Assembly: GCA_947168855.1 (NCBI GenBank) | Contig: CAMVNO010000006.1 | Location: 1-64,000 of the forward strand | DNA from: an uncultured Clostridia bacterium | Lineage (GTDB): Bacteria > Bacillota > Clostridia > Christensenellales > CAG-138 | Length of the DNA stretch: 64,000 bases | Direction of reading: 5' to 3' | Shown here: piece after piece, positions 10,701-17,375 of the stretch | Position numbering within the stretch: position 1 is the first letter of the stretch | Layout: each line of letters begins with the position of its first letter | The notes under the pieces: generated by a model | What the model was told of the DNA's origin: nothing | Databases searched by the model: none | What the model saw: the letters and a program-made list of their open reading frames with translations, nothing else | Made by a program: the position numbers and the translations under genes

Positions 10701-12282
10701 CCTTGCCGTCGTCGTCCGCCACCTTGTGATGACCGAAGAAGACCTCGGTGATGTTGTCGTCGCTGTACGCGCCGAGGCTGATATCGCTGTCGAAGTAGCC
10801 GTTCTCCAGCTGATAGTCGATGACGTTCTGCATGCCGTGCGCGCGCATGAGCGTGTCGATGCGCCGCGCGTTCGTGATCACGCTGCCGTCGCTGTCATAG
10901 AGCGTCTCGCCCGGCGTGAAGGTGATATCGTTGTCGTACGCAAGCTGCGCCGCCCAGACCGAGAAGCTTGCGATCGCCGCGTTGTAAGCCGTGTTGTCTC
11001 CGAGGAAGTCCCGGTAATCCATGGAATACGTGAGGTTGATCGTGAAGTCGCCGCTCTTGTACGTGGCGGAGAAGTTGTTGCTTCTCGGCAGCGTATCCAG
11101 ATCGTCCCGGATGCCGTCGAAGTCGGAGTCAACAAGCGTCGGGTCGGAAACGTATCCGTAAACCGCCGCGGTATAGCCGTTTCCGAGGTCGATCTCATAG
11201 CGTTCGCCGATCTCCTCGCAGTCCGGAATGCCGTCGCCGTCGGTATCGACGCTGCTTCCGGCGGTCAGCGGCGCGGAAAGCGTCACGGTGCGGAAGTCCT
11301 CAAGGAGATATGAATTCTCCGGAACGCTCTGCATGCCCGCGCCTTCAAAGCCGAGCAGCACGTTGAGCTTATGCAGATCCGCCGCATAATAGACGCCGTT
11401 TTCATCGAGCGCAACGGAGAACGTCTTGCCGTTCTTTGCCGCATCGAGACGGACCGTGCCGTTCTCGTTCATGCGGAAGATCGCGATCTCCTTTGCACCG
11501 CCGTCGACCGTGAGCTTCAGCGTAAGATCGCCGCCCTCGGGCAGACGGATCTCGACCGGCGTACCCGCAAGTGCCGGGTTGTTCAGGAAAGAATCCACGC
11601 CGTAAGGCATCGCGACGCCCTCGCGGAACAGCACGAACGGCGCGTAGCCTTCGATTGCGAAACCGCTGCCGTCAAACGACTGGAACACCGTGGAGATGTC
11701 TTCCGTCTTCAGCGGATCCGTGCCGAGGATCAGCTCGTCGCCGTCAAGGATGCCGTCGCCGTCGGTGTCGGGATTTAAGGGATCTGTGCCGCACACAAGC
11801 TCGTCGCCGTCGGAAAGACCGTCGGCGTCCGTGTCGCCCTTCAGAGGATCGGTGCCGTAAACATGCAGTTCGTCATAGTCGGAAAGCCCGTCGCCGTCGC
11901 TGTCCTTCTCGCCCGCCGCCGTGAAATACACATGCAGCTCGTCATAGTCGGAAAGCCCGTCGCCGTCGGTATCGGCGTTCTCGGGATCGGTGCCGAACGT
12001 GATTTCGTCAACGTCCGGGATGCCGTCGCCGTCGGTGTCGAGATCCGGATCGACCGGCCCGGCTTCTTCTTCCGGTTCGGCTTCTTCCGGCTCGATTTCT
12101 TCCGGTTCGGCTTCCTCTTCCGGTTCGGCTTCGGATTCTGTTTCTTCGACGGTCGCCTGCTCCTCGGGAGCGGCGGTTTCATCGGTCTCATCCGCGAACG
12201 CGGGCGCAAGTCCGGTGAATACGGTCGAAAGCAGCATCAGAGCCGCGACCAGCAGGGACAGCAATCTGTTTCGGTTTGTCAT
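7723..12282 (-). CDS. Large secreted lipase-fold protein with calcium-binding repeats
   Basis: A 1519-residue secreted protein. A signal peptide (LLSLLVAALMLL, AFA cleavage region) is followed by a Glu/Pro-rich stretch and about five thrombospondin-3-like DxDGDGLxD calcium-binding repeats (about 80-195). A class 3 lipase-like alpha/beta hydrolase domain follows: the nucleophile elbow GHSRG gives Ser619, NGDDFVP is a likely acid region, and a His-rich stretch lies downstream. The C-terminal half has a Cys-containing repeat, a carbohydrate-binding-like module (GYYLIGSMTDWEV) also found in the S8 protease, a segment with the TMPDYDI motif, and a C-terminal domain (GVRFYVRLPE) typical of Clostridia surface proteins. 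No sortase signal or dockerin is seen. The substrate is unknown; esterase/lipase activity is inferred from the fold alone. It has its own promoter and terminator. Confidence 0.88.
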   Translation of the reverse strand: MTNRNRLLSLLVAALMLLSTVFTGLAPAFADETDETAAPEEQATVEETESEAEPEEEAEPEEIEPEEAEPEEEAGPVDPDLDTDGDGIPDVDEITFGTDPENADTDGDGLSDYDELHVYFTAAGEKDSDGDGLSDYDELHVYGTDPLKGDTDADGLSDGDELVCGTDPLNPDTDGDGILDGDELILGTDPLKTEDISTVFQSFDGSGFAIEGYAPFVLFREGVAMPYGVDSFLNNPALAGTPVEIRLPEGGDLTLKLTVDGGAKEIAIFRMNENGTVRLDAAKNGKTFSVALDENGVYYAADLHKLNVLLGFEGAGMQSVPENSYLLEDFRTVTLSAPLTAGSSVDTDGDGIPDCEEIGERYEIDLGNGYTAAVYGYVSDPTLVDSDFDGIRDDLDTLPRSNNFSATYKSGDFTINLTYSMDYRDFLGDNTAYNAAIASFSVWAAQLAYDNDITFTPGETLYDSDGSVITNARRIDTLMRAHGMQNVIDYQLENGYFDSDISLGAYSDDNITEVFFGHHKVADDDGKEYEIITVFVRGTNSTEKEWCSNFDVGDLHRFLDDYDCVDGKNPRQMNGSWNRKSNHRGFDMCASRIYTALAAYMTKFVDSEATPIFWLSGHSRGAAIANIVSASCIDEGHKVYAYTYASPNTTANTEASAAKYDCIFNLVNGDDFVPMLPMPEWGFTRYGRSATIAAHNASSSQRSSILNTKSYSYSNDLATLVGKFTSMTKNSSNVVEGWWDVYVYHCKSSDTVGSYHTHNGETVGEYRDGSRKSYFTDSNWNDYNEHTKKYSYCIRDGNGWINKYSCCQTPAYAMQLLAITMGNLGVSAGLSFLTSYDLADRFDFGKMNLITSYATKIIDPHYMENYYLIQTALLSEPDTTFNTNNSLYTNASHRPQHTHSYEIVEIKQAPTCTEPGVAHVICRCSQVNSAWYDDEIKNALIPATGHNYGTPAWTWDGLTEATATFTCANDGTHVETRSTTDIVRTENGDLAVYTATVEFEGETYTDTRTVEIGYYLIGSMTDWEVDETYRFTANAAAEGEYLLNVADLAVGAEIKVVRAEGTNKLNWYPDYGGNYTVDYPHSGNVNVYFRPAGNWWNDFFTGGYFYISRLHTAEVIAIGGGTASIDPIAPDVTAMVTLTAKPDEGYVYRYTEIYKRTGAGENDLEQIELGALNWNDTDKTFTMPDYDIVIKVYFSEGPAFMTQSLLLSGKIGVRFYVRLPEIEGYVYEGVDFTIEGMDGEDSSVAFSSDLPTNTNGYYGFTYYVGTIQMADTITATLNYTVDGVAQTLVKEYSVMDYFDAFDANYEAHPELYSDDVVNLIKATADLGHYVQAYLDEARGDEWNVPDDHAAMEKVYTTYTDDDLTDATTAVAAFAATAQAEEGSTPNLKSLGYALLLDSDTTIRVTFAPRNAATAEYTAMIDDNSAEVKEIGSIKRMVELANIPAHKLSTPHTFTIVTDSGTITLSNLSGLSYVQTLLARSGNNEKAVNMAIAIYRYSKFANIVNGNSSDINKTNGNSSH
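11760..12045 (-). repeat. Repeated DxDGDGLxD calcium-binding coding units
   Basis: About five tandem copies of a TSP3-like calcium-binding motif. Two neighbouring copies (DGLSDYDELHVY) are near-identical at DNA level, at about 11865-11895 and 11925-11960, which points to recent unit duplication. Confidence 0.85.
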
Positions 12283-12344
12283 AAAATACGGGTTCCCCTT
12301 TCCGTTCTTTGCATGCAGCGCATAGGACTTTACATACTTTTTTC

Positions 12345-12373
12345 ATTATATAAAACAGGAAAGGGTTTGGCAA
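12345..12373 (-). promoter_or_regulatory. Promoter of the lipase-like gene
   Basis: TTGCCA (12368-12373) and TATAAT (12345-12350) are separated by 17 bp on the minus strand. The leader carries GAAAGGGGAA ahead of the ATG at 12282. Confidence 0.85.
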
Positions 12374-12520
12374 TAGAGCTGCGGAAGATTTCTGTGATAT
12401 ATTTTCTCATCGAAAAAACGACGCGGAAATCCGCACCGTCCCGACGGATCTGTTTGTTCCGCCGCAGCATACGGTCGAAGCCCGCAGCGTGCCGAATGCC
12501 CGGCATATTGATAAAACATC

Positions 12521-12549
12521 TTGCCTTGCGTGGATGCGTTTGCTACAAT
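12521..12549 (+). promoter_or_regulatory. Promoter of the M50-like/GNAT operon
   Basis: TTGCCT (12521-12526) and TACAAT (12544-12549) have a 17-bp spacer, 36 bases before the ATG at 12585, which has a strong GGAGG site. Confidence 0.82.
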
Positions 12550-12584
12550 GAATTCGGATGGATGCATCCGTCCGGAGGTGAACC

Positions 12585-13100
12585 ATGCAATACATTCTGA
12601 TGCTCCCGCTCCTCTGGCTCTTTGCGGGTCTGTCCGTGCTGCTGCACGAGCTCGGGCACGCGCTGGGCTTTCGTCTCGGCGCGGGAAAGAAGCCGTGGCG
12701 GGTCCTCGCGGGCTCCGGGCCCGAGCTCTTTACGGTCGGACGGTTTACGATTTACCTCTTCCCCGTCGGCGGATACTTCCTGCCGGTCGACCGGGACGAG
12801 CCGCAGACGAAACGGGGAAAGATCCTGATGCTTCTCGGCGGACCGCTGACCTCGCTGCTGCTGACCGCGCTGTTTTTCGTGCTGCGGTTTTTCGTTTTCG
12901 TGCCGGACGCCGCAAAAGGCGCGCTGTACGGGATGTTTGCCTACCTCGTTACGTTTCTGCTGATTTTCAACTTTTTTCAGTTTCTGTTCACGGCCCTGCC
13001 GATCCGCTACCGGGTCGTGTGCAGGGGCATGATCAGCGACGGACGGCAGATCGTGCGCGTGCTGCGCAATAAAGACGCTTCGAAGGGAGAACCGCAATGA
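12585..13100 (+). CDS. Membrane metallopeptidase-like protein (M50-type HExxH)
   Basis: A 171-residue integral membrane protein. The first hydrophobic helix carries HELGHA (His21, Glu22, His25), the zinc-binding motif of intramembrane M50 proteases. The central part (LFPVGGYF) resembles the region M50 proteins place after HExxH, and two or three more hydrophobic helices follow. It is much shorter than SpoIVFB or RseP and has no clear NPDG motif, so it may be a minimal or non-catalytic relative. The start is set by CCGGAGG eight bases upstream. It overlaps the next gene by 4 bases (ATGA), so the two are translationally coupled. The substrate is unknown. Confidence 0.75.
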   Translation: MQYILMLPLLWLFAGLSVLLHELGHALGFRLGAGKKPWRVLAGSGPELFTVGRFTIYLFPVGGYFLPVDRDEPQTKRGKILMLLGGPLTSLLLTALFFVLRFFVFVPDAAKGALYGMFAYLVTFLLIFNFFQFLFTALPIRYRVVCRGMISDGRQIVRVLRNKDASKGEPQ

Positions 13101-13915
13101 TCCGGGAACTGACTTCATTTGAACCTTATCGGGACTTTATCAGGGATATCAACGCCGATCCCGTGTATCTCGATCCGATGCTTTCCACGGAGGAGGAGAT
13201 CGAAGGCAACCTGCTCTCGGCGCAATCCGATCCCGACAAAACGGCGCTGGGCGTATTCGAAGACGGCGTGATGACAGGGCTGTTCGTGTTCCTGATCATC
13301 AAAGAGGAACGGTATGTCGAAATGCTCGTGGGGCTTTCGCGCAGGACCGCCGCGTACGAGGAGGCCGCCGACTGGCTCCTGAAAAACTGCCCGGGCTATC
13401 ACGTCGATTTCGTGTTCAACCCGAAGAACGCCGCGATCAAGGATATGCTCAAAAACCGCGGCGCGTCCTTCGATCCGGAGCAGTTCAAGATGGTCCTTTC
13501 GGGCGAGGTTCCCGCGGTCGACACGACCGGCGTCGAGCCGCTGTCCGCGCAGTACGAAGCGCAGTATATCGCCATGCACGACACGGACCGCTACTGGACG
13601 GGCGACAAGGTTGTGAACGCGTTGGACACGTTCCGTGTCTTCCTCGCAGTGGACGGCGGGACCGTGATCGGTTATATCGACGTCACGCGGAACAACGAGG
13701 AGAACGAGCCGTTCGATTTTCTGGTCAAGGAGGAATACCGGCGGCGCGGCTGGGGCAGAAAGCTGCTCGCAAAAGCGATCGAGGAGAACCGCCCGAAGCG
13801 CATGATGCTGATCGTCGACATCGACAACGCCCCCGCGATCGCGCTTTACCGCTCGATGGGATTCACGCACGATCCCGAGCCGGTCAACCAGAGCGCAACG
13901 TGGATCGCCGAATAA
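13097..13915 (+). CDS. GNAT-family N-acetyltransferase
   Basis: A 272-residue protein. The C-terminal half (about 140-272) is a GNAT domain with the acetyl-CoA loop RRRGWGRKLL and the usual end motif NAPAIALYRSMGF. The N-terminal half (LGVFEDGVMTGLFVF) looks like a degenerate second GNAT fold. The start codon overlaps the stop of the M50-like gene (ATGA). The acceptor substrate cannot be told from sequence. Confidence 0.85.
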   Translation: MIRELTSFEPYRDFIRDINADPVYLDPMLSTEEEIEGNLLSAQSDPDKTALGVFEDGVMTGLFVFLIIKEERYVEMLVGLSRRTAAYEEAADWLLKNCPGYHVDFVFNPKNAAIKDMLKNRGASFDPEQFKMVLSGEVPAVDTTGVEPLSAQYEAQYIAMHDTDRYWTGDKVVNALDTFRVFLAVDGGTVIGYIDVTRNNEENEPFDFLVKEEYRRRGWGRKLLAKAIEENRPKRMMLIVDIDNAPAIALYRSMGFTHDPEPVNQSATWIAE

Positions 13916-13920
13916 CAAAG

Positions 13921-13962
13921 AGAGGGTGTTAAAAAACAGCTATTTGTTTCTCAACACCCTCT
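13921..13962. terminator. Hairpin terminator after the GNAT gene
   Basis: AGAGGGTGTT pairs with AACACCCTCT around a 22-base loop, right after the stop at 13915. The flanking T-run is short, so termination may be weak. It forms the left border of the hairpin array. Confidence 0.7.
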
Positions 13963-14157
13963 TTATGAATTCTCGCTTCGCTCCGTGAATTGTCCTTTGG
14001 ACATGAATTGCGCCTGACGGCGCATGAATTGACGGCAAAGCCGTTATGAAGATCGGTTTTCCGAACGGAAAACCATCCTGAACGGCAATGAAATTGCCGA
14101 TTCATGCCGAAGGCAATTCATGGCGCAGCCGATTCATGCAGCCGTGCTGCAATTCAT
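13963..14157. repeat. Array of short hairpins joined by ATGAATT / AATTCAT links
   Basis: About 195 bases with no ORF, built from small stem-loops: GTCC/GGAC, GCGCC/GGCGC, ACGGC/GCCGT, GGTTTTCC/GGAAAACC, CGGCAAT/ATTGCCG, TGCC/GGCA, GCAGC/GCTGC. The left units are joined by ATGAATT(G) and the right units by its complement (C)AATTCAT, so the whole region is also a loose large palindrome. It lies between convergent genes and is bounded by two terminator-like hairpins. Possibly a MITE-like or REP-like element; the function is unknown. Confidence 0.8.
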
Positions 14158-14195
14158 AGGGGATGTTAAGAACCATTCTTAACATCCCCTTTTTC
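14158..14195. terminator. Hairpin terminator at the right border of the hairpin array
   Basis: GGGGATGTTAAGAA pairs with TTCTTAACATCCCC around a 3-base loop and is followed on the plus strand by five T residues. It lies 8 bases from the stop of the minus-strand GNAT gene. The T-run favours the plus direction. Confidence 0.75.
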
Positions 14196-14203
14196 ATATT
14201 CTT

Positions 14204-14659
14204 TTACTGGAAAACGTACATCAGGTTCAGGCAGTCCGGCGCGTCCGGATCGACATAGCCGGTGTCGGTGAAGCCGACCTTTTCATAGACGCGCAGCGCC
14301 GCGGCGTCGGTCCGCTTCACGCAGACCTCGACGCAGCCGTATTTCCGTTCCGTTTCAAGACCGGCAAGGATCAGCCGCAGCGCCTCCGTGCCGTATCCTC
14401 TGCCCTGAAAGCGGCGGTCGATCAGGAACTGCTGCAGATCGTAGCAGGCGGGCTCCTCGTCGAGATCCTTCACAAGCGCGACGCCGACCGTCGTTTCGTC
14501 GTCCGCGATCCCGATCACCCGCGCGCGGTTTGCGCGGTAAACGTAGCCGCGCGCCAGGATCCCGACGGCGCTGTCCAGAAATCCCTCCTGGTCCTCGCCG
14601 ACGGACAGCCTGCGGATCTCCGTCCAGTTGGTTTCGTCCACGTCAAACAGCCGGAGCAT
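14204..14659 (-). CDS. GNAT-family N-acetyltransferase (polyamine acetyltransferase-like)
   Basis: 151 residues spanning one GNAT domain. The acetyl-CoA loop is RRFQGRGYGTEAL and the C-terminal motif is AALRVYEKVGFTDTG. The LQQFLIDRRFQG context resembles the BltD/SpeG-like diamine acetyltransferases, but that specificity is a guess. It starts 3 bases after the guaA stop codon, so it is the last gene of the riboswitch-controlled xpt-guaA operon. Confidence 0.85.
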   Translation of the reverse strand: MLRLFDVDETNWTEIRRLSVGEDQEGFLDSAVGILARGYVYRANRARVIGIADDETTVGVALVKDLDEEPACYDLQQFLIDRRFQGRGYGTEALRLILAGLETERKYGCVEVCVKRTDAAALRVYEKVGFTDTGYVDPDAPDCLNLMYVFQ

Positions 14660-14662
14660 GCG

Positions 14663-16192
14663 TTACTCCCACTCGATCGTTGCCGGGGGCTTCGACGTGA
14701 TATCGTAAACGATGCGGTTGACGCCCTTGACCTCGTTGACGATGCGCGAGGAGACGCGGTCGAGCACATCGTACGGGATGCGCGCCCAGTCCGCCGTCAT
14801 GAAATCGTCGGTCTTGACCGCGCGCAGCGCGAGCGTGTAGTCGTAGGTGCGTCCGTCGCCCATGACGCCGACGGAGCGCATCGAGGTCAGTACCGCAAAG
14901 TACTGCGAAAGCTCCTTCGAGACGCCGGAAAGCGCGAGCTCCTCACGGAAGATCGCGTCCGCTTCGCGCAGGGTGTCGAGCTTTTCGCGCGTGATCTCGC
15001 CGATGACGCGGATCGCCAGTCCCGGACCCGGGAACGGCTGCCGCTCGACGAACGCGTCGGGCAGTCCGAGGTCTCTGCCGAGCGCGCGGACCTCGTCCTT
15101 GAACAGCATGCGCAGCGGTTCCACGATGCCCTTGAAGCCGATGTCGTCCGGAAGCCCGCCGACGTTGTGGTGGCTCTTGATGACCGCGGAGCTGCCGAGC
15201 CCCGATTCGATGACGTCCGGGTAGATCGTGCCCTGCACCAGATAGTCCGCGCCGCCGATCCGTCTTGCTTCCTCCTCAAACGCGCGAATGAATTCCGCGC
15301 CGATGATCTTGCGCTTCTGCTCCGGTTCGGTCACGCCGGCAAGGCGCGAGAGGAACCGCTGTTCGGCGTCGACGCGCACGAAGCGGATCGGCCACGGCTT
15401 GAATGCCTGCTCAACCTCGTCGCCTTCGTTTTTGCGCATCAGACCGTGATCGATGAACACGCAGGTCAGCCGGTCGCCGATCGCTTCCGCCATCAGCGCC
15501 GCCGCAACGGACGAATCCACGCCGCCGGACAGCGCCAGAAGCGCCGTGCCGTCGCCCACCTGTTCGCGGATCTTCCTGATCGCCTCGGTGCGGATGTCGC
15601 CGACCGTCCAGTCGCCCTTTGCGCCGCAGATGTCGAACAGGAACGCGCGAATGAGCTCGCGTCCGTACTGCGTATGGCGTACCTCCGGATGGAACTGCAC
15701 GCCGTAAAACCGTTTTTCCTCGCAGGCGATCGCCGCCGTGGGACACACCGCGGTCGTCGCGGCGGGCTTGAAGCCCTCCGGCAGTTTGCTGATATAATCG
15801 CCGTGGCTCATCCACGTGATCGAGGTCTCTGGAAGCTTTGAAAACAGCCTGTCCGCTCGGTCGAAGGTCGTTTCCGCCTTGCCGTATTCGCGCGCGCCGC
15901 CGTCCGGCTCGACCTTGCCGCCGAGCGTATGCGCAATGAGCTGACAGCCGTAGCAGATGCCGAGCACGGGAATGCCGAGCGTGAACAGCGCGGGATCGAC
16001 CAAGGGCGCGCCCTCGGCATAAACGCTGTTCGGACCGCCACTGAGAATCACGCCGATCGGCGCTTTTTTACGGATCGTCTCGGCGCTTGCCGAATGCGGC
16101 AGGACCTCGCAGTAAACATTCTGTTCACGTACGCGCCGCGCGATGAGGCGGCTGTACTGCGCGCCGAAATCGAGGATCAGAACGCTATCCAT
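14663..16192 (-). CDS. guaA: GMP synthase (glutamine-hydrolysing)
   Basis: Converts XMP to GMP using glutamine and ATP in the cytosol. It has 509 residues, the usual length. The N-terminal class I amidotransferase domain has the nucleophile Cys80 (GICYGCQ) and the HPEV histidine motif. The ATP-pyrophosphatase domain has the P-loop SGGVDSS, and the dimerisation domain ends in the typical IEWE. The ATG shares one base with the xpt stop (TGATG), so the two are translationally coupled. Together with xpt it is under the guanine riboswitch, which makes sense because both produce GMP or XMP. Confidence 0.98.
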   Translation of the reverse strand: MDSVLILDFGAQYSRLIARRVREQNVYCEVLPHSASAETIRKKAPIGVILSGGPNSVYAEGAPLVDPALFTLGIPVLGICYGCQLIAHTLGGKVEPDGGAREYGKAETTFDRADRLFSKLPETSITWMSHGDYISKLPEGFKPAATTAVCPTAAIACEEKRFYGVQFHPEVRHTQYGRELIRAFLFDICGAKGDWTVGDIRTEAIRKIREQVGDGTALLALSGGVDSSVAAALMAEAIGDRLTCVFIDHGLMRKNEGDEVEQAFKPWPIRFVRVDAEQRFLSRLAGVTEPEQKRKIIGAEFIRAFEEEARRIGGADYLVQGTIYPDVIESGLGSSAVIKSHHNVGGLPDDIGFKGIVEPLRMLFKDEVRALGRDLGLPDAFVERQPFPGPGLAIRVIGEITREKLDTLREADAIFREELALSGVSKELSQYFAVLTSMRSVGVMGDGRTYDYTLALRAVKTDDFMTADWARIPYDVLDRVSSRIVNEVKGVNRIVYDITSKPPATIEWE

Positions 16193-16770
16193 CAGTCGTC
16201 CTCCCGGAACACGATATTGCCGGGCTCCGCCTTTTCAATGATCGCCAGCGAATGCAGATTCACGCCGCGCTCGCGCAGGCGGTCGCCGCCGCCCTGGAAG
16301 CCCTTTTCGATCGCGCAGCCGATGCCGACAAGCTCCGCGCCCGCCTGCTCCACGATCTCGCAGAGACCTCTGAGCGCTTCGCCGCGGGCAAGGAAGTCGT
16401 CGATGACGAGCACGCGCGAGCCGGGCTTGATCCAGTCCTTCGCAACAAGCAGCGTGACCTTCTTTTTATAGGTGTAGGAGAAAATCTCGCTCTTGAAAAG
16501 CCCGCCCTCGATGTTGTCGCTCTTCGCCTTCTTGGCATAGACCATGGGCTTTCCGTAACGCAGCGCGCACACCGCCGTCAGCGCAATGCCGCTCGCCTCT
16601 GCGGTCAGCAGCAGGTCCACGTTGTCGATGTCGAAAAACTTTGCGAACTCATCCGCGATGTGGCTCATCAGCTCGCAGTCCACGCGGTGGTTCAGGAATC
16701 CGTCGACCTTAATGATGTCGCCCGGAAGCACTTTGCCCTCTTTGAGGATCCGTTCTTTGAGTTCCTGCAT
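16192..16770 (-). CDS. xpt: Xanthine phosphoribosyltransferase
   Basis: Salvages xanthine to XMP with PRPP. It is 192 residues (family about 190). The PRPP-binding loop [13 protein letters not shown], the N-terminal [12 protein letters not shown] and the [11 protein letters not shown] motif identify the Xpt family. The track ORF starts far upstream inside the riboswitch. The true ATG at 16770 follows GGGAGGGG. First gene of xpt-guaA-GNAT. Confidence 0.96.
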   Translation of the reverse strand: MQELKERILKEGKVLPGDIIKVDGFLNHRVDCELMSHIADEFAKFFDIDNVDLLLTAEASGIALTAVCALRYGKPMVYAKKAKSDNIEGGLFKSEIFSYTYKKKVTLLVAKDWIKPGSRVLVIDDFLARGEALRGLCEIVEQAGAELVGIGCAIEKGFQGGGDRLRERGVNLHSLAIIEKAEPGNIVFREDD

Positions 16771-16787
16771 AGTCCCCTCCCTGTAGA

Positions 16788-16817
16788 TAAATAAAATCGC
16801 AGCAGATTTCCTGCTGC
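16788..16817 (-). terminator. Riboswitch-controlled terminator in the xpt leader
   Basis: GCAGCAG pairs with CTGCTGC around a 5-base loop, followed on the minus strand by GATTTTATTT. It lies between the aptamer and the xpt ribosome-binding site. Its 5' flank (ATATCGGCAG) is the exact complement of CTGCCGATAT at the 5' side of the aptamer, so the two structures exclude each other. Confidence 0.88.
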
Positions 16818-16856
16818 CGATATCGCAAGAAACCGCGAAAGCTTCGCGTTTCCCGA

Positions 16857-16927
16857 TCTCCCAATAGTCGCGGCTGCGGCGCCGCGGTAGAAACGTCCGG
16901 GCCATCCATCCGGACCTATATCGGCAG
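16857..16927 (-). promoter_or_regulatory. Guanine riboswitch aptamer of xpt-guaA
   Basis: A three-way junction of the purine class: P1 CCGATA/TATTGG, P2 GTCCGG/CCGGAC, junction GTTTCTACC (exact match to the conserved J2/3 element), P3 GCGGC/GCCGC and J3/1 GACTAT. The C in GACTAT is the ligand-pairing base that marks guanine rather than adenine sensors. The loops (ATGGATGG and GCCGCA) differ from the usual kissing-loop sequences but keep GG and CC that could pair. Ligand binding would lock P1, free the terminator arm and switch expression off. Confidence 0.92.
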
Positions 16928-16949
16928 ACAATATGTAGATTGATAGTTT

Positions 16950-16978
16950 ATTATATCCCTTTCCCTCCCGGATTGCAA
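16950..16978 (-). promoter_or_regulatory. Promoter of xpt-guaA
   Basis: TTGCAA (16973-16978) and TATAAT (16950-16955) with a 17-bp spacer on the minus strand, just upstream of the riboswitch. Confidence 0.88.
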
Positions 16979-17013
16979 GACGCAATCTGCAGTTCATGCA
17001 ATTTTGAACACCC

Positions 17014-17103
17014 CAGTCCACAGGGAACCGGACCCCCAGTCCACAGGGAACCGGACCCCCGGTCCACAGGGAACCGGACCCCCGGTTCACAAAGAACCGG
17101 GAA
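17014..17103. repeat. 24-bp tandem repeat (3.75 copies)
   Basis: Units start at 17014, 17038, 17062 and 17086. The first three differ at one base (CAGTCC versus CGGTCC); the fourth is diverged and truncated. Each unit holds an imperfect palindrome, clearest in the last (CCGGTTC/GAACCGG). The array lies between the xpt promoter and the next leader, and no ORF through it is convincing. There are no spacers, so it is not CRISPR. Confidence 0.9.
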
Positions 17104-17136
17104 ATAAATCATAATAGTAAAGAAACAATGGGCGAC

Positions 17137-17179
17137 GTCCCGTCAGTCGGTCATCATGCGCACGGGGACATGACGGGAC
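17137..17179. repeat. Inverted repeat upstream of the BMP/ParB gene
   Basis: GTCCCGTCA (17137-17145) and TGACGGGAC (17171-17179) are perfect 9-bp complements around a 25-base loop. There is no T-run. It sits about 130 bases upstream of the next promoter. Confidence 0.55.
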
Positions 17180-17307
17180 CTGACGCGATTCTAAGACCCT
17201 GTATTTTGATTCCTTCTTTGGATCAGGTCTTTACGCAGAGCATCAGGCAGGCGATCAAAGCGCGGAGAAACCGCTCTGCGGCGGGAACGGATCCGATCTG
17301 CGTCCGC

Positions 17308-17337
17308 TTGACTGATCGCGCGGGAAAATGATATAAT
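17308..17337 (+). promoter_or_regulatory. Promoter of the BMP/ParB operon
   Basis: TTGACT (17308-17313) and TATAAT (17332-17337), 18-bp spacer, 38 bases before the GTG start. Confidence 0.85.
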
Positions 17338-17375
17338 CAAAATATAATCTCGGAGAAGAAAGGAAGCGGACCTTT

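Larger units (their letters stand above)
12283..12584. other. Divergent intergenic region
   Basis: This 302-base gap holds the minus promoter of the lipase-like gene (12345-12373) and the plus promoter of the M50-like gene (12521-12549). The 147 bases between them contain no gene I can support. Confidence 0.75.

Noticed and set aside
7705-11313. 1202-aa plus-strand ORF
   Set aside because: Antisense shadow of the lipase-like gene; low-complexity Arg/Val/Asp composition and no domain.
16771-16905. Upstream extension of Xpt (45 extra residues)
   Set aside because: The extra codons lie inside the riboswitch terminator and aptamer; the family length and RBS support 16770.
17014-17103. CRISPR array
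   Set aside because: The 24-bp units are directly adjacent with no spacers, and no cas genes are present.
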